NCBI GenBank assembly: GCA_964538375.1
Contig: CAZIFQ010000032.1
Coordinates: forward strand, 1 to 40,296
Source of the DNA: JAUUZQ01 sp964538375
GTDB lineage: Bacteria; Bacteroidota; Bacteroidia; Bacteroidales; GCA-2748055
DNA: 40,296 nucleotides
Direction: 5' to 3'
Under the pieces are notes generated by a model, which worked only from the letters and a program-made list of their open reading frames with translations, had not been told where the DNA came from and did no database searches. The stretch's first letter is position 1. Each line of letters opens with the position of its first letter. Of the stretch, positions 31,853 to 40,296 are shown piece by piece. The position numbers and the translations under genes are program-made.

Positions 31853-33406
31853 ATGAAAGAAATCAGGATACTTTGGACAGATGATGAGATTGATCTGTTG
31901 AAGCCATATATATTATTTTTGGAAGAAAAGGGATATTCCATCTCCACTGCCAATAACGGTGAAGAAGCGCTCGATTTAGTTAGAAGCCAGTCATTTAATC
32001 TAATTTTTCTGGATGAGAATATGCCCGGGTTAAGCGGACTTGAAACCCTGGACAGAATTAAAGATATTTCACCTTCTGTGCCTGTTGTTATGATTACAAA
32101 AAGCGAGGAAGAGAATATAATGGACGAAGCTATTGGAAGTAAGATAGCTGATTATCTTATCAAACCGGTTAATCCAAAGCAGATTCTTCTGACTATAAAA
32201 AAGAATATCGATAACCGTCGGCTCGTTACACAAAAGACCACATCTGCCTATCAGATGCAATTCAGTCAAATTGGGTCCATGATAAATACTGCCGGGACTT
32301 TTAAAGAATGGGCTGAGATATACCGTAAGCTGGTGTTCTGGGAACATGAGCTGGAGAGCTTAGATGAATCAGGGATGAATGAGATTCTGACCATGCAATG
32401 GACGGATGCAAATTCAGGATTTATGAAGTTTATAAAATCCAATTACATTGAATGGTTTGGCGATAAGAAAACAGAAAGGCCTGTTATGTCTCCCCAGATA
32501 TTCTCAAAGTATGTTTTCCCCCAGTTACAAAAGAACAAGGTGGTGGTTATCCTGATTGATAATCTCAGGTTCGATCAATGGAAGCTAATTGAACAGGAAA
32601 TCAACAAGTTGTTCAGGGTAGATGAAGAACATATGTTTTGCAGTATTCTTCCAACCGCAACACAGTTTGCAAGAAATGCCATGTTTGCCGGATTAATGCC
32701 TGCCGATATAAAAAAGGTAATGCCGGATTTATGGCTTGATGAAGAGGAAGAGGGCGGGAAGAACATGCACGAGGAGGACCTCTGCAAATTACAATTACAA
32801 AGAGAGGGAATCAACAGTTCATTCCATTATGAGAAGGTGGTCAATCAGAAACATGGAAAGAGACTTGTTGAGCATTTCTCCGACCTTATTAATTATGATC
32901 TGAATGTCCTGGTGTACAATTTTGTGGATATGCTCTCCCATGCCAGGACAGAGATGAATGTAATCAAAGAGTTGGCGTATGATGATCGCTCATACAGGTC
33001 GCTTACACTATCGTGGTTCAACAACTCTTACCTGCTGGATGTAATCAGACTGATTTCAGAGAATAATATGCAGCTTGTTCTAACAACAGATCATGGAGCA
33101 GTAAGGGTAAACAACCCGGTGAAGGTAATTGGCGACAGAAAAACATCTTCAAACCTGAGGTATAAACAGGGAAAAAACCTCAATTATCCGGCAAAGGATG
33201 TATTTGAGATTACTGATCCGGGTAAGGTACATCTTCCAAAATCCAATATCAGCTCATCATATATATTTGCCGGCAACAACGATTATATGGTATATCCAAA
33301 CAATTACAATCACTTTGTTAACCATTTTCGAAACACATTTCAGCATGGAGGTATTTCGCTTGAAGAGATGATTATTCCATGTATTCTTATGTCTCCTATC
33401 TCATAA
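31853..33406 (+). CDS. porX: PorX response regulator with C-terminal PglZ domain
   Basis: The 517-residue protein has a receiver domain (about 1-120) with phosphoacceptor Asp54 in FLDENMPGLSG and Lys104 in YLIKPVNPKQ, a helical middle part and a C-terminal PglZ domain of the alkaline phosphatase superfamily. The latter shows VVILIDNLRFDQW from about 231, a Thr in ILPTATQFARN near 268-270 and LTTDHGAVRV near the end, which are the metal-binding and nucleophile positions. PorX regulates T9SS gene expression with the kinase PorY and sigma factor SigP, and its PglZ domain cleaves nucleotide-type phosphodiesters. porY is not in the window. It sits 31 bases after porW/sprE and 3 bases before tsaE. 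Confidence 0.94.
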   Translation: MKEIRILWTDDEIDLLKPYILFLEEKGYSISTANNGEEALDLVRSQSFNLIFLDENMPGLSGLETLDRIKDISPSVPVVMITKSEEENIMDEAIGSKIADYLIKPVNPKQILLTIKKNIDNRRLVTQKTTSAYQMQFSQIGSMINTAGTFKEWAEIYRKLVFWEHELESLDESGMNEILTMQWTDANSGFMKFIKSNYIEWFGDKKTERPVMSPQIFSKYVFPQLQKNKVVVILIDNLRFDQWKLIEQEINKLFRVDEEHMFCSILPTATQFARNAMFAGLMPADIKKVMPDLWLDEEEEGGKNMHEEDLCKLQLQREGINSSFHYEKVVNQKHGKRLVEHFSDLINYDLNVLVYNFVDMLSHARTEMNVIKELAYDDRSYRSLTLSWFNNSYLLDVIRLISENNMQLVLTTDHGAVRVNNPVKVIGDRKTSSNLRYKQGKNLNYPAKDVFEITDPGKVHLPKSNISSSYIFAGNNDYMVYPNNYNHFVNHFRNTFQHGGISLEEMIIPCILMSPIS

Positions 33407-33409
33407 ATT

Positions 33410-33826
33410 ATGGTAAAGATCGAATTAAAGTCACTTGCTGATTTAGAGAGTGCTGCAGCTGAAATCGTAGCATCTTTTGCGGGATATAGAAAGATAGCAT
33501 TTTCAGGGGAGATGGGTGCCGGGAAAACAACAATTATCCAATCAGTTTGCAAGCAGCTTGGCGTTGTGGATATTGTGAACAGTCCAACTTTTGCTTTGAT
33601 CAACGAGTATTTCACTACCGCAGGTGAATCGATATATCACTTCGACCTTTATCGCATAGAGGATATCTCGGAGTTGTATGACATGGGTTATGAGGATTAT
33701 TTCTATTCAGATTCCTGGTGTTTCATTGAGTGGCCTGAAAAAGCCATGGAATTGATACCAGATGATGCGCTATTGTTGAACATCGATGTACTGGAAAATG
33801 GCACTCGGATCATTCATACTACCTAG
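33410..33826 (+). CDS. tsaE: tRNA threonylcarbamoyladenosine biosynthesis ATPase TsaE
   Basis: TsaE is the ATPase that acts with TsaB and TsaD to form t6A37 in ANN-decoding tRNAs. The 138 residues show the Walker A GEMGAGKTT at 33-41, the SPTFALINEY segment and the SWCFIEWPEKA motif near residue 105. Length and motif spacing are normal. It starts only 3 bases after the porX stop, so the two are very probably co-transcribed. This coupling of a housekeeping tRNA enzyme with a T9SS regulator recurs in Bacteroidota as far as I recall. Confidence 0.95.
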   Translation: MVKIELKSLADLESAAAEIVASFAGYRKIAFSGEMGAGKTTIIQSVCKQLGVVDIVNSPTFALINEYFTTAGESIYHFDLYRIEDISELYDMGYEDYFYSDSWCFIEWPEKAMELIPDDALLLNIDVLENGTRIIHTT

Positions 33827-33863
33827 TTAATTTTCTAATTTAATCATCTTGTTTCTCCTTTCC

Positions 33864-33894
33864 TTGACATTGCTGGCGAATTGTATTATTTTAG
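33864..33894 (+). promoter_or_regulatory. Putative promoter of the alanine dehydrogenase gene
   Basis: TTGACA (33864-33869) is followed after 17 bases by TATTTT (33887-33892), close to a general bacterial -35/-10 pair. The same place reads TTG-N20-TATTTTAG, one base from the Bacteroidota -7 TAnnTTTG. It ends 21 bases before the ATG at 33916. Confidence 0.4.
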
Positions 33895-33915
33895 GTTCTC
33901 TAAAACAGTGCAGAT

Positions 33916-35136
33916 ATGAACAAGAAAGGCGAAAGCTCTATTTCACTTCGTAAAGAAGGTTTTTTACCTCAGGAGGAGATGCTGGAAGTTGCCAAGAAGC
34001 AACAGGAAATGATTATCGGAATACCTAAAGAAAATCCGGAACTGGAAAGCAGGGTGCCTCTCACGCCGGAAGCGGTGGAAATTCTTACGGGGAATGGACA
34101 CCAGGTAATTATTGAGTCAGGAGCAGGGAAATCTGCCAACTACCTGGATAACCACTATTCAGAAAGCGGAGCATTGTTAACTGACAAACGCGAGGATGTT
34201 TTCAGGGCTGATGTTATTTTGAAAATTAATCCTCCATCGATCAAAGATATTGAGATGATGAAAGACCGTACAACCATCATTTCTTCTTTCCAGGTAAATA
34301 CCCACAGGGATAAGCAGTATATCGAAAAGCTAATGCAAAAGAAGGTGACAGCCATCGCCCTGGAGAGAATTCAAGATGCACATAAAAGCTACCCGGTAAT
34401 AAGAAGCATGAGTGGAATAGCAGGGAGCACGGCAATCCTTATTGCTTCAGAGTACCTGAGTAATGTCAGGGGCGGGAAAGGTGTTATGCTTGGTGGTATT
34501 TCAGGAATCACCCCGACCGAAGTCGTTATTCTTGGCGCGGGAACAGCAGCTGAATTCGCAGTAAGAGCAGCTATGGGACTCGGGGCATTTGTTAAGGTAT
34601 TCGATCAATCTGTTCATAAGTTGCGAAGATTACAGGGATCTGTTGGCTCTAATATTCCTACTTCCATTTTTCATCCCCGCGTTATTGAAAAGGCCTTGAA
34701 ATCGGCTGATGTTGTAATAGGCGCTGTGAGAAGCGACGACACCCATACATCATTTCAGATTACGGAAGAGATGGTAAAAGGTATGAAGAAGGGAGCAGTG
34801 ATTATTGATATTTCGATTGACCAGGGAGGATGTTTTGCTACTTCTGAACCAACAACACAAAAAGACCCGGTTTTTATCAAGCACGGTGTAATTCACTACT
34901 GTGTTCCAAATATTCCGTCGAGGGTTGCCAGAACAGCATCTATAGCTATAAGTAATGTATTTTCTCCCATGCTGAAGAGTATCGGCAACCTTGGGGGGAT
35001 GTCATCACAACTCAAGGAAGATGTAGGCCTCCGTCATGGAGTCTATATCTACAATGGTATACTAACCAATGAGGTCATCGGACAAAGATTTGGTATTCCA
35101 TCTAAAGATATTGAGCTTCTGATGGCAGCATTCTAA
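33916..35136 (+). CDS. ald: Alanine dehydrogenase
   Basis: Ald catalyses the NAD-dependent interconversion of L-alanine with pyruvate and ammonia. At 406 residues it is somewhat longer than the typical 370 because of a ~32-residue N-terminal extension before the conserved MIIGIPKENPELESRVPLTP. The Rossmann motif VVILGAGTAAEFAV lies at about 203-216, and FATSEPTTQKDPVFIKHGVIHYCVPNIPSRVART carries the family's C-terminal signature. The extension is usual for Bacteroidota members, so a later start near residue 33 is possible but less likely. The gene is independent of tsaE (89-base gap) and has its own promoter-like sequence. Confidence 0.9.
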   Translation: MNKKGESSISLRKEGFLPQEEMLEVAKKQQEMIIGIPKENPELESRVPLTPEAVEILTGNGHQVIIESGAGKSANYLDNHYSESGALLTDKREDVFRADVILKINPPSIKDIEMMKDRTTIISSFQVNTHRDKQYIEKLMQKKVTAIALERIQDAHKSYPVIRSMSGIAGSTAILIASEYLSNVRGGKGVMLGGISGITPTEVVILGAGTAAEFAVRAAMGLGAFVKVFDQSVHKLRRLQGSVGSNIPTSIFHPRVIEKALKSADVVIGAVRSDDTHTSFQITEEMVKGMKKGAVIIDISIDQGGCFATSEPTTQKDPVFIKHGVIHYCVPNIPSRVARTASIAISNVFSPMLKSIGNLGGMSSQLKEDVGLRHGVYIYNGILTNEVIGQRFGIPSKDIELLMAAF

Positions 35137-35231
35137 GCCGTAGATATGAATTGCAAAATTTCAGCCGGCTTCTTTTTTTTGTGCTTTCGCTCTCAATCAT
35201 ATATCTTCATGATCTACTAAACTAATGCTTC

Positions 35232-36668
35232 ATGAATTTTACACTGATTGGGTTTCTTCTCTATCTTGTTTTGATCCTGGTTATTGGAATACGAACCTAT
35301 CGGTCAAATAAAAACCACAGCGATTTTTTTATTGCAGGCAGGAAGCTGAATCCTTGGGTTGTAGCTTTTTCAGAAAGGGCTTCAGGAGAAAGCGCCTGGC
35401 TTTTACTTGGTCTGCCGGGAGCAGCATATGCCCTGGGTGTATTGGAGCTATGGACAGCGCTTGGATGTGTCATTGGCATTATCTTTTATTGGTTTGTGAT
35501 AGCCAAGGATCTCAGGCAGGAATCGGAAAAAGTGGGAGCCATTACCTTGCCCACTTTTCTTGCTGCCAGGTACCTGAAGGGTCAATCAGCAATTAGAATT
35601 CTATCTACAATAATTATTATCTTCTTTTTCATCTTTTACCTGGCAGCACAAATTAATGGTGCAGGAAAAATCCTGAATGTAACATTTGGCATCAAGCAAA
35701 TACATGGGATGTTGCTGGGTTCGGCGGTGATAATATTTTACACGATGATGGGGGGATTTTTTGCAGTGGCCTGGACAGATATGGTACAGGGTATCATCAT
35801 GATTTCTACACTTGTGATTCTTCCAATTGCAGGATTTATTGAACTGGCCGAACAGGGAATGACCCTTGGTGGCGGACTTGAAGGTCTCACAAATGAGAAT
35901 GGGGCTTCCATGCTTTCATTTACCGGGGGAAAAACCGGGTGGGCAGCAGCTGCATTGATAATTAGTGGCTTGAGCTGGGCATTTGGTTATATGGGACAAC
36001 CACATCTGCTCACGAGGTTTATGTCCATCAAATCAGCTGATAAAATCAAAATTTCTCGTCGCATAGCCATAGCATGGGCCATTCCTGCCTTTGCCGGAGC
36101 CCTGTTAATTGGAATAGTTGGAATCTCATTGTATGGACAAGGTTACTTTGATGATATAGAGAAGATCATGCCTCACCTGGCCACTTCGCTCTTGCCGGCA
36201 TGGCTTGCTGGAATTCTTATAAGTGGTGCTATTGCGGCGATGATGTCAACAGCCGATAGCCAGCTATTGGTTATCAGTTCTTCTGTTATTGAAGATTTCT
36301 ATCATCAGACACTGGGGAAGGAAGTAACAGACAAATTTATGTTGCAGGCCAGCAGATTTATTACAGTTGTTATTGGGCTGGTCGGTTTGGGGATAGCCAT
36401 AACATCTGATAAGCTAATTTTTTCAATGGTATCATATGCCTGGGCCGGGTTGGGCTCGTCGTTTGGACCCCTGCTCTTGTTAATGTTAAAATGGAAAAAG
36501 GTAACATGGCAAGGAGCCGTGGGTGGATTGATTACCGGTTTTATGGTAACCGTTATTTGGTCGGAGATCACGGTGCTGGATGAGGTTCTTAGTGTACGCT
36601 TTGGTTCGTTTGTACTATCGTTTCTTGTAGTTTGGATAGTGAGCCTGCTCACCTCAAAAAATAAGTAA
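35232..36668 (+). CDS. putP: Sodium:solute symporter, probable sodium/proline symporter (PutP-like)
   Basis: The 478-residue, very hydrophobic protein has about 13 transmembrane segments, as expected of the SSS family. PutP-type features are RTYRSNKNHSDFFIAGRKLN near the N-terminus, SGESAWLLLGLPGAAYALG in TM2, GGFFAVAWTDMVQG and the sodium-site segment AAMMSTADSQLLVISS in TM8-9. SSS proteins couple sodium entry to uptake of proline, pantothenate or sugars. The GES-WLLLGLPG pattern favours proline, but substrate assignment by motif is not certain. The gene stands apart with a 95-base gap upstream. Confidence 0.85.
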   Translation: MNFTLIGFLLYLVLILVIGIRTYRSNKNHSDFFIAGRKLNPWVVAFSERASGESAWLLLGLPGAAYALGVLELWTALGCVIGIIFYWFVIAKDLRQESEKVGAITLPTFLAARYLKGQSAIRILSTIIIIFFFIFYLAAQINGAGKILNVTFGIKQIHGMLLGSAVIIFYTMMGGFFAVAWTDMVQGIIMISTLVILPIAGFIELAEQGMTLGGGLEGLTNENGASMLSFTGGKTGWAAAALIISGLSWAFGYMGQPHLLTRFMSIKSADKIKISRRIAIAWAIPAFAGALLIGIVGISLYGQGYFDDIEKIMPHLATSLLPAWLAGILISGAIAAMMSTADSQLLVISSSVIEDFYHQTLGKEVTDKFMLQASRFITVVIGLVGLGIAITSDKLIFSMVSYAWAGLGSSFGPLLLLMLKWKKVTWQGAVGGLITGFMVTVIWSEITVLDEVLSVRFGSFVLSFLVVWIVSLLTSKNK

Positions 36669-36726
36669 CACAAGAATATTCGCAAAACCATCGTTTAAAA
36701 TGTTAAGAAATCTACCTGTTTTATTT

Positions 36727-36734
36727 TACTTTTG
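36727..36734 (+). promoter_or_regulatory. Putative -7 element for waaA
   Basis: TACTTTTG is an exact TAnnTTTG match 20 bases before the waaA ATG at 36755. I see no TTTG at the -33 spacing. Confidence 0.4.
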
Positions 36735-36754
36735 TTGGCTGAAACAAATCGGAA

Positions 36755-37990
36755 ATGCGCCTACTTTATAATCTTGGCATTAGAATTTATTATTTGCTTG
36801 TCCTCCTGGCTTCGACGGGAAACGAAAAGGCAAGGAAATGGATTCATGGCAGGAGGAATTGGGCAGAATTACTTGAAGGCAGATTTGATAAGAATGACCG
36901 TGTAATATGGTTTCATTGTGCTTCACTGGGAGAGTTTGAGCAGGGCAGACCAATTATTGAAAAAGTAAAACAAAGTTTTCCTGAATATAAAATCCTGCTT
37001 ACTTTTTTCTCCCCTTCCGGTTATGAAAAAAGAAAGAATTTCAGCGGAGCAGACTATGTTTCATATCTTCCATTAGATACTCCGGGAAACGCGAGAAAAA
37101 TGCTTGACCTAGTTCCCATCGAGAAAGTTTTTTTTATTAAATATGAATTTTGGTTTCACCTGCTGAAAGCGCTGCATAGAAAAAATATTCCCGTATATCT
37201 TGCCTCTGGAAGTTTCCGGGCCAATCAGATCTTTTTCAAATGGTACGGGGGGTGGTACAGGAAATTTCTTCATTATTTCACTCATATTTTTGTTCAAAAT
37301 AAGGAGTCTGAAAAGCTGCTGTATTCGGCTGGTTTAAAAGATGTTACTATAGCTGGAGATACCAGGTTCGAACGTGTTGCCAAAATAGCTGAGAATGCAG
37401 TGCCGAAGCAAAATTTCTTATCATTCTCCAAAGACAAACCTGTTATTATAGCGGGTTCAACCTGGGAAAAAGACGAGGAATTGCTTTATGGTATTTACGA
37501 GCAGTTTTCAACCCGGTGCAGGTGGATCATTGCACCTCATGAGCCAACATGGAAGAACCTCGATCGTTTGTCGCATCAATTCAATAACAGCATCTTATAT
37601 TCTAAGATTCAGGATGGAGATGAAATAGAGTCAGAGGTCATTCTTGTCGATACCATTGGACATCTTTCTTCTTTGTACCAATATGCAGATATTGCATTTA
37701 TTGGTGGTGGATTTGGTAAAGGAATTCATAATATTTTAGAAGCTGCAGCTTTTGGAAATCCAATTCTCTTCGGACCGAATTTTGAGAGTTTTCAGGAAGC
37801 CAAAGACCTGATATCTGTCAACGCAGCATATGTTATAAAACATACCCAGGAGGGTCTTGCGATAATAGAGGACCTTGTTAACAATGAGAGTAAAAGAAAA
37901 TCTATTGCCGAAACAGCTGAGAACTATATTATTAAACAGCTTGGAGCAACAGATAAAATTGTTGATTTCGTGTTTATAAAACAAGGGTGA
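36755..37990 (+). CDS. waaA: 3-deoxy-D-manno-octulosonic acid transferase (KDO transferase)
   Basis: WaaA transfers Kdo from CMP-Kdo to the lipid A precursor at the inner face of the cytoplasmic membrane. The 411-residue GT-B protein has an N-terminal hydrophobic anchor (about 8-20), the acceptor motif HCASLGEFEQGRP with the presumed catalytic base Glu60, and FIKYEFWFHLLKAL in the first Rossmann half. The CMP-Kdo-binding block in the second half is FIGGGFGKGIHNILEAAAFG. The length is normal. It is flanked by a sodium symporter and the TonB-dependent receptor, each in its own transcription unit. Confidence 0.95.
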   Translation: MRLLYNLGIRIYYLLVLLASTGNEKARKWIHGRRNWAELLEGRFDKNDRVIWFHCASLGEFEQGRPIIEKVKQSFPEYKILLTFFSPSGYEKRKNFSGADYVSYLPLDTPGNARKMLDLVPIEKVFFIKYEFWFHLLKALHRKNIPVYLASGSFRANQIFFKWYGGWYRKFLHYFTHIFVQNKESEKLLYSAGLKDVTIAGDTRFERVAKIAENAVPKQNFLSFSKDKPVIIAGSTWEKDEELLYGIYEQFSTRCRWIIAPHEPTWKNLDRLSHQFNNSILYSKIQDGDEIESEVILVDTIGHLSSLYQYADIAFIGGGFGKGIHNILEAAAFGNPILFGPNFESFQEAKDLISVNAAYVIKHTQEGLAIIEDLVNNESKRKSIAETAENYIIKQLGATDKIVDFVFIKQG

Positions 37991-38027
37991 AATCTACCCT
38001 TCAATTCTACGAATTAGCATAGTTTTA

Positions 38028-38071
38028 TAGTTGCATCATTTCAACCATGTAGTTGCATCATTTCAACCATG
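38028..38071 (+). repeat. 22-base tandem duplication upstream of the TonB-dependent receptor gene
   Basis: TAGTTGCATCATTTCAACCA followed by TG occurs twice in immediate succession (38028-38049 and 38050-38071) with no mismatch. A third, decayed start (CAGATG) follows. It lies 37-79 bases downstream of the waaA stop and about 73 bases before the receptor ATG. The copies could be paired binding sites for a regulator such as a LytTR protein, or a slippage product. Confidence 0.6.
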
Positions 38072-38144
38072 CAGATGTACAATATTATATGAGTTTGTTT
38101 ATAAATCAGAAAGACCTTAAATATTTACTAAAAACTATTCATCT

Positions 38145-40296
38145 ATGAAAAACATGCTAAAGTTATTACTTACATTTTTTGTTTTTTGCCTTATAACATT
38201 TCCTGCTTATTCGCAAGTTACCAATTCAGGTATGAATGGTACAGTTTTATCAGAATCAGGCGAAAAACTTCCTGGGGCTACGGTAGTAGCTGTTCATGAA
38301 CCTTCGGGAACACAATACGGAACTGTTACCAATGCCGAAGGCCGATTCAATTTGCAGGGTATGAGACCCGGTGGGCCATACTCTGTTAAGGTTTCATTTG
38401 TGGGCTACTCAACTGTTTCTTATACTGATATTACTTTGTATTTAGGTGAATCATTTAGTTTAAATTCACAAATTAAGCAAAGTGCTATTGATGTTCTTGA
38501 AGTTATGATTATAGGTTCTAAGCCTTCGAAATTTAGCACCAGTAAGACCGGGGCAACAACCAATATTTCGAACGAACAGATGAATTCTATGCCCTCTATT
38601 AACCGGAGTATTTCCGACATTGCCCGAATTTCGCCATATGCAAATGGTATGAGCTTCTCAGGTGGAGATGGCCGTTCTACCAACTTCACAGTGGACGGTG
38701 CCAATTTTAATAACAACTTTGGCTTAGGTTCCAGCCTGCCTGGCGGTGGGAACCCTATTTCTTTAGATGCTATTGAGGAAATACAGATAGTAATTGCGCC
38801 ATTCGATGTGCGCCAGACAAATTTTATTGGAGGCGGTATCAATGCAATCACAAAATCAGGAACCAATACCTTCAAGGGTTCTGCTTACACCTATTTTACC
38901 AATCAAAATCTACGAGGCAATAAAATCGGAGATGTTGATTTCGGAGATCGCGACATAGAATCGAGTAATGTTTACGGTGTAACTTTGGGTGGGCCTATCA
39001 TTAAAAACAAATTGTTCTTTTTCGTTAACGGAGAATACGAATTACGTCCGGGACAGGTCGTAAGCTGGAGGCCATCGGAAGACGGCATAGCCGATACCGA
39101 ACTTATGCTTTCGCGCGCTAGCACTTCGGACATGGAACTAGTTAAGCAGCATTTAATCGATAATTATGGGTATGATCCTGGCTCTTACACTGATTATCCT
39201 GCAGATGAAAGCAATAGAAAGCTTTTAGCCCGTATCGACTGGAATATCAATGATAACAACAAATTGAGTGTTCGGTATAACTATACCAAGAATCAGGGAT
39301 GGAACCCTACAAATGGAAATTCAAACAATGCCGGTTACCGTAACAGGGATATGGATCGAATTTCTCAATACTCTATGGCTTTCTCTAATTCCATTTATTC
39401 AAGTGATAACATTGTTAATTCGATTTCTGTGGACTTAAACAGCCAGATTTCAGATAAGGTTTCAAATCAATTCCTGGCCACATATACAAAAATCAATGAT
39501 ATCCGTGGATCTAATTCTGACAAGTTCCCGTTTATTGACATCATGAATGGAGTTAATACGGATGGATCACAGATAGTTGAGCCATATATATCTGCAGGTT
39601 ATGAATTGTTCACATGGAACAACGGTGTAAATAACAATATTGTCAATATCATAGACAACATAACCTATCATTTAGATAACCATAAATTTACTGCAGGGTT
39701 TAGTTTTGAACACCAAATGGCAAACAACTCTTACATGCGTAACGGTACGGGATATTATCGTTATGCCAGTCTTGACGATTTCTTAAATCAAGCTGCACCG
39801 AGAGATTTTGCATTGACTTATGGGTATGACGGAGAAGTAAGTCCGTCTGCGGAAGTTGCTTTTAATCAGTTTGGCATTTATGTTCAGGATGAATGGAACC
39901 TTAATTCTGATCTCAAATTAACATATGGTGTACGTGCCGATTATTTAAGATATGTAGATAACATTCTCACGAACAATGCAATCCTTGATCTGGATTATGG
40001 TGGTACAAATATTAATACCGGTGAATGGCCAGCGGCAAATGTTCAGTTTTCGCCAAGAGTTGGTTTCACATGGGATGTAATGGGTGATCAGACATTGAAG
40101 CTTCGCGGAGGTACAGGTATTTTTGCAGGAAGGCTACCACTGGTTTTCTTCACCAATATGCCAACCAATTCAGGAATGGTACAGGGCAGCTATAATGCTG
40201 TTACCACGTATAATGAAGATTGGACGATAGACGAAGTTGATCCTGTTTTAGCATCTTTGGCCGGACCAATGATTACCGATGTGGATGAGATGATCA
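38145..40296 (+). CDS. TonB-dependent receptor, Oar-like, with carboxypeptidase-regulatory-like N-terminal domain (3' end beyond the window)
   Basis: The open frame from ATG 38145 runs uninterrupted for 717 codons to the window edge. Residues 1-25 form a Sec signal peptide (KNMLKLLLTFFVFCLITFPA, then a YSQ end). A carboxypeptidase D regulatory-like domain follows at about 30-110 (GTVLSESGEKLPGATVVAVH, then GTVTNAEGRFNLQGMRPGGPY), then a plug domain from about 115 (SMPSINRSISDIARISPYAN, DGANFNNNFG, GGGINAITKSGTN) and the start of a beta-barrel. This is the Oar/OmpA-related TonB receptor type, usually about 1000-1100 residues. Such outer-membrane proteins import large ligands or export or display proteins, and the ligand cannot be read from sequence. 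Confidence 0.92.
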   Translation, partial: MKNMLKLLLTFFVFCLITFPAYSQVTNSGMNGTVLSESGEKLPGATVVAVHEPSGTQYGTVTNAEGRFNLQGMRPGGPYSVKVSFVGYSTVSYTDITLYLGESFSLNSQIKQSAIDVLEVMIIGSKPSKFSTSKTGATTNISNEQMNSMPSINRSISDIARISPYANGMSFSGGDGRSTNFTVDGANFNNNFGLGSSLPGGGNPISLDAIEEIQIVIAPFDVRQTNFIGGGINAITKSGTNTFKGSAYTYFTNQNLRGNKIGDVDFGDRDIESSNVYGVTLGGPIIKNKLFFFVNGEYELRPGQVVSWRPSEDGIADTELMLSRASTSDMELVKQHLIDNYGYDPGSYTDYPADESNRKLLARIDWNINDNNKLSVRYNYTKNQGWNPTNGNSNNAGYRNRDMDRISQYSMAFSNSIYSSDNIVNSISVDLNSQISDKVSNQFLATYTKINDIRGSNSDKFPFIDIMNGVNTDGSQIVEPYISAGYELFTWNNGVNNNIVNIIDNITYHLDNHKFTAGFSFEHQMANNSYMRNGTGYYRYASLDDFLNQAAPRDFALTYGYDGEVSPSAEVAFNQFGIYVQDEWNLNSDLKLTYGVRADYLRYVDNILTNNAILDLDYGGTNINTGEWPAANVQFSPRVGFTWDVMGDQTLKLRGGTGIFAGRLPLVFFTNMPTNSGMVQGSYNAVTTYNEDWTIDEVDPVLASLAGPMITDVDEMI

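Noticed and set aside
38420..38875. 151-codon minus-strand open frame
   Set aside because: It is antisense to the TonB-dependent receptor plug domain, which is intact on the plus strand. The low-stop minus frame is a shadow of that gene.

Overview
The window is chromosomal DNA from a member of the Bacteroidota, most likely the class Bacteroidia, with gliding or type IX secretion (T9SS) ancestry. The evidence is lineage-specific families: a DUF4270 lipoprotein, GldH, a PorW/SprE-type TPR lipoprotein, the PorX response regulator with a PglZ domain, an HU-CCDC81/SPOR protein and an Oar-like TonB-dependent receptor. Many genes are also preceded by the Bacteroidota -7 element TAnnTTTG. Gene density is high. 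I see no tRNA or rRNA genes, no CRISPR array, no transposase and no phage gene.

Layout. Bases 133-4170 (+) hold a short glycogen-synthase-like protein, a DUF4270 lipoprotein and glmS, closely packed. Bases 4171-10232 (-) are a tight nucleotide-sugar operon read as wbpE, wbpD, wbpB, a TviB/WbpO-type UDP-sugar 6-dehydrogenase, galE and rfbB. The first four are enough to convert UDP-GlcNAc to UDP-2,3-diacetamido-2,3-dideoxy-glucuronate. Bases 10412-15010 carry an HU-CCDC81/SPOR membrane protein (+), metG (-) flanked by short heptad repeats, an LD-carboxypeptidase (+) and a YraN-family protein (+).

Bases 15164-18540 hold the debris of a LytS-type histidine kinase fused by a 4-base overlap to an intact LytTR response regulator. 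These are followed by a TetR regulator, a PlsC-type acyltransferase, a patatin phospholipase and the remnant of a family-2 glycosyltransferase. Bases 18577-20982 carry a phasin-like coiled coil coupled to an AarF/UbiB kinase, then an MmcQ/YjbR protein. Bases 21057-23374 (-) hold a LuxE-like acyl-protein synthetase and pgk, with a strong terminator hairpin between them.

Bases 23674-28997 (+) carry the clamp-loader delta-prime subunit, RicT/PSP1, gldH, trmB, an alkyltransferase-like protein, an Mrp ATPase and a NifU-domain protein. Bases 29149-33826 (+) carry porW/sprE, porX and tsaE, followed by alanine dehydrogenase, a sodium:solute symporter, waaA and the first 717 codons of a TonB-dependent receptor that runs off the right edge.

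The most coherent theme is cell-surface biogenesis. The precursors and LPS genes (glmS, the wbp-type operon, galE, rfbB, waaA) lie in the same 40 kb as T9SS/gliding genes (gldH, porW/sprE, porX). In Porphyromonas gingivalis a Wbp/Vim pathway makes the linking sugar attached to the C-terminus of T9SS cargo, so a functional link is plausible but inferred. I found no convincing wholly new multi-gene system. The features most worth a second look are the wbp/T9SS neighbourhood, the TetR-acyltransferase-patatin module, the two gene remnants, the heptad repeats around metG and the large palindrome in the pgk/holB divergent region.
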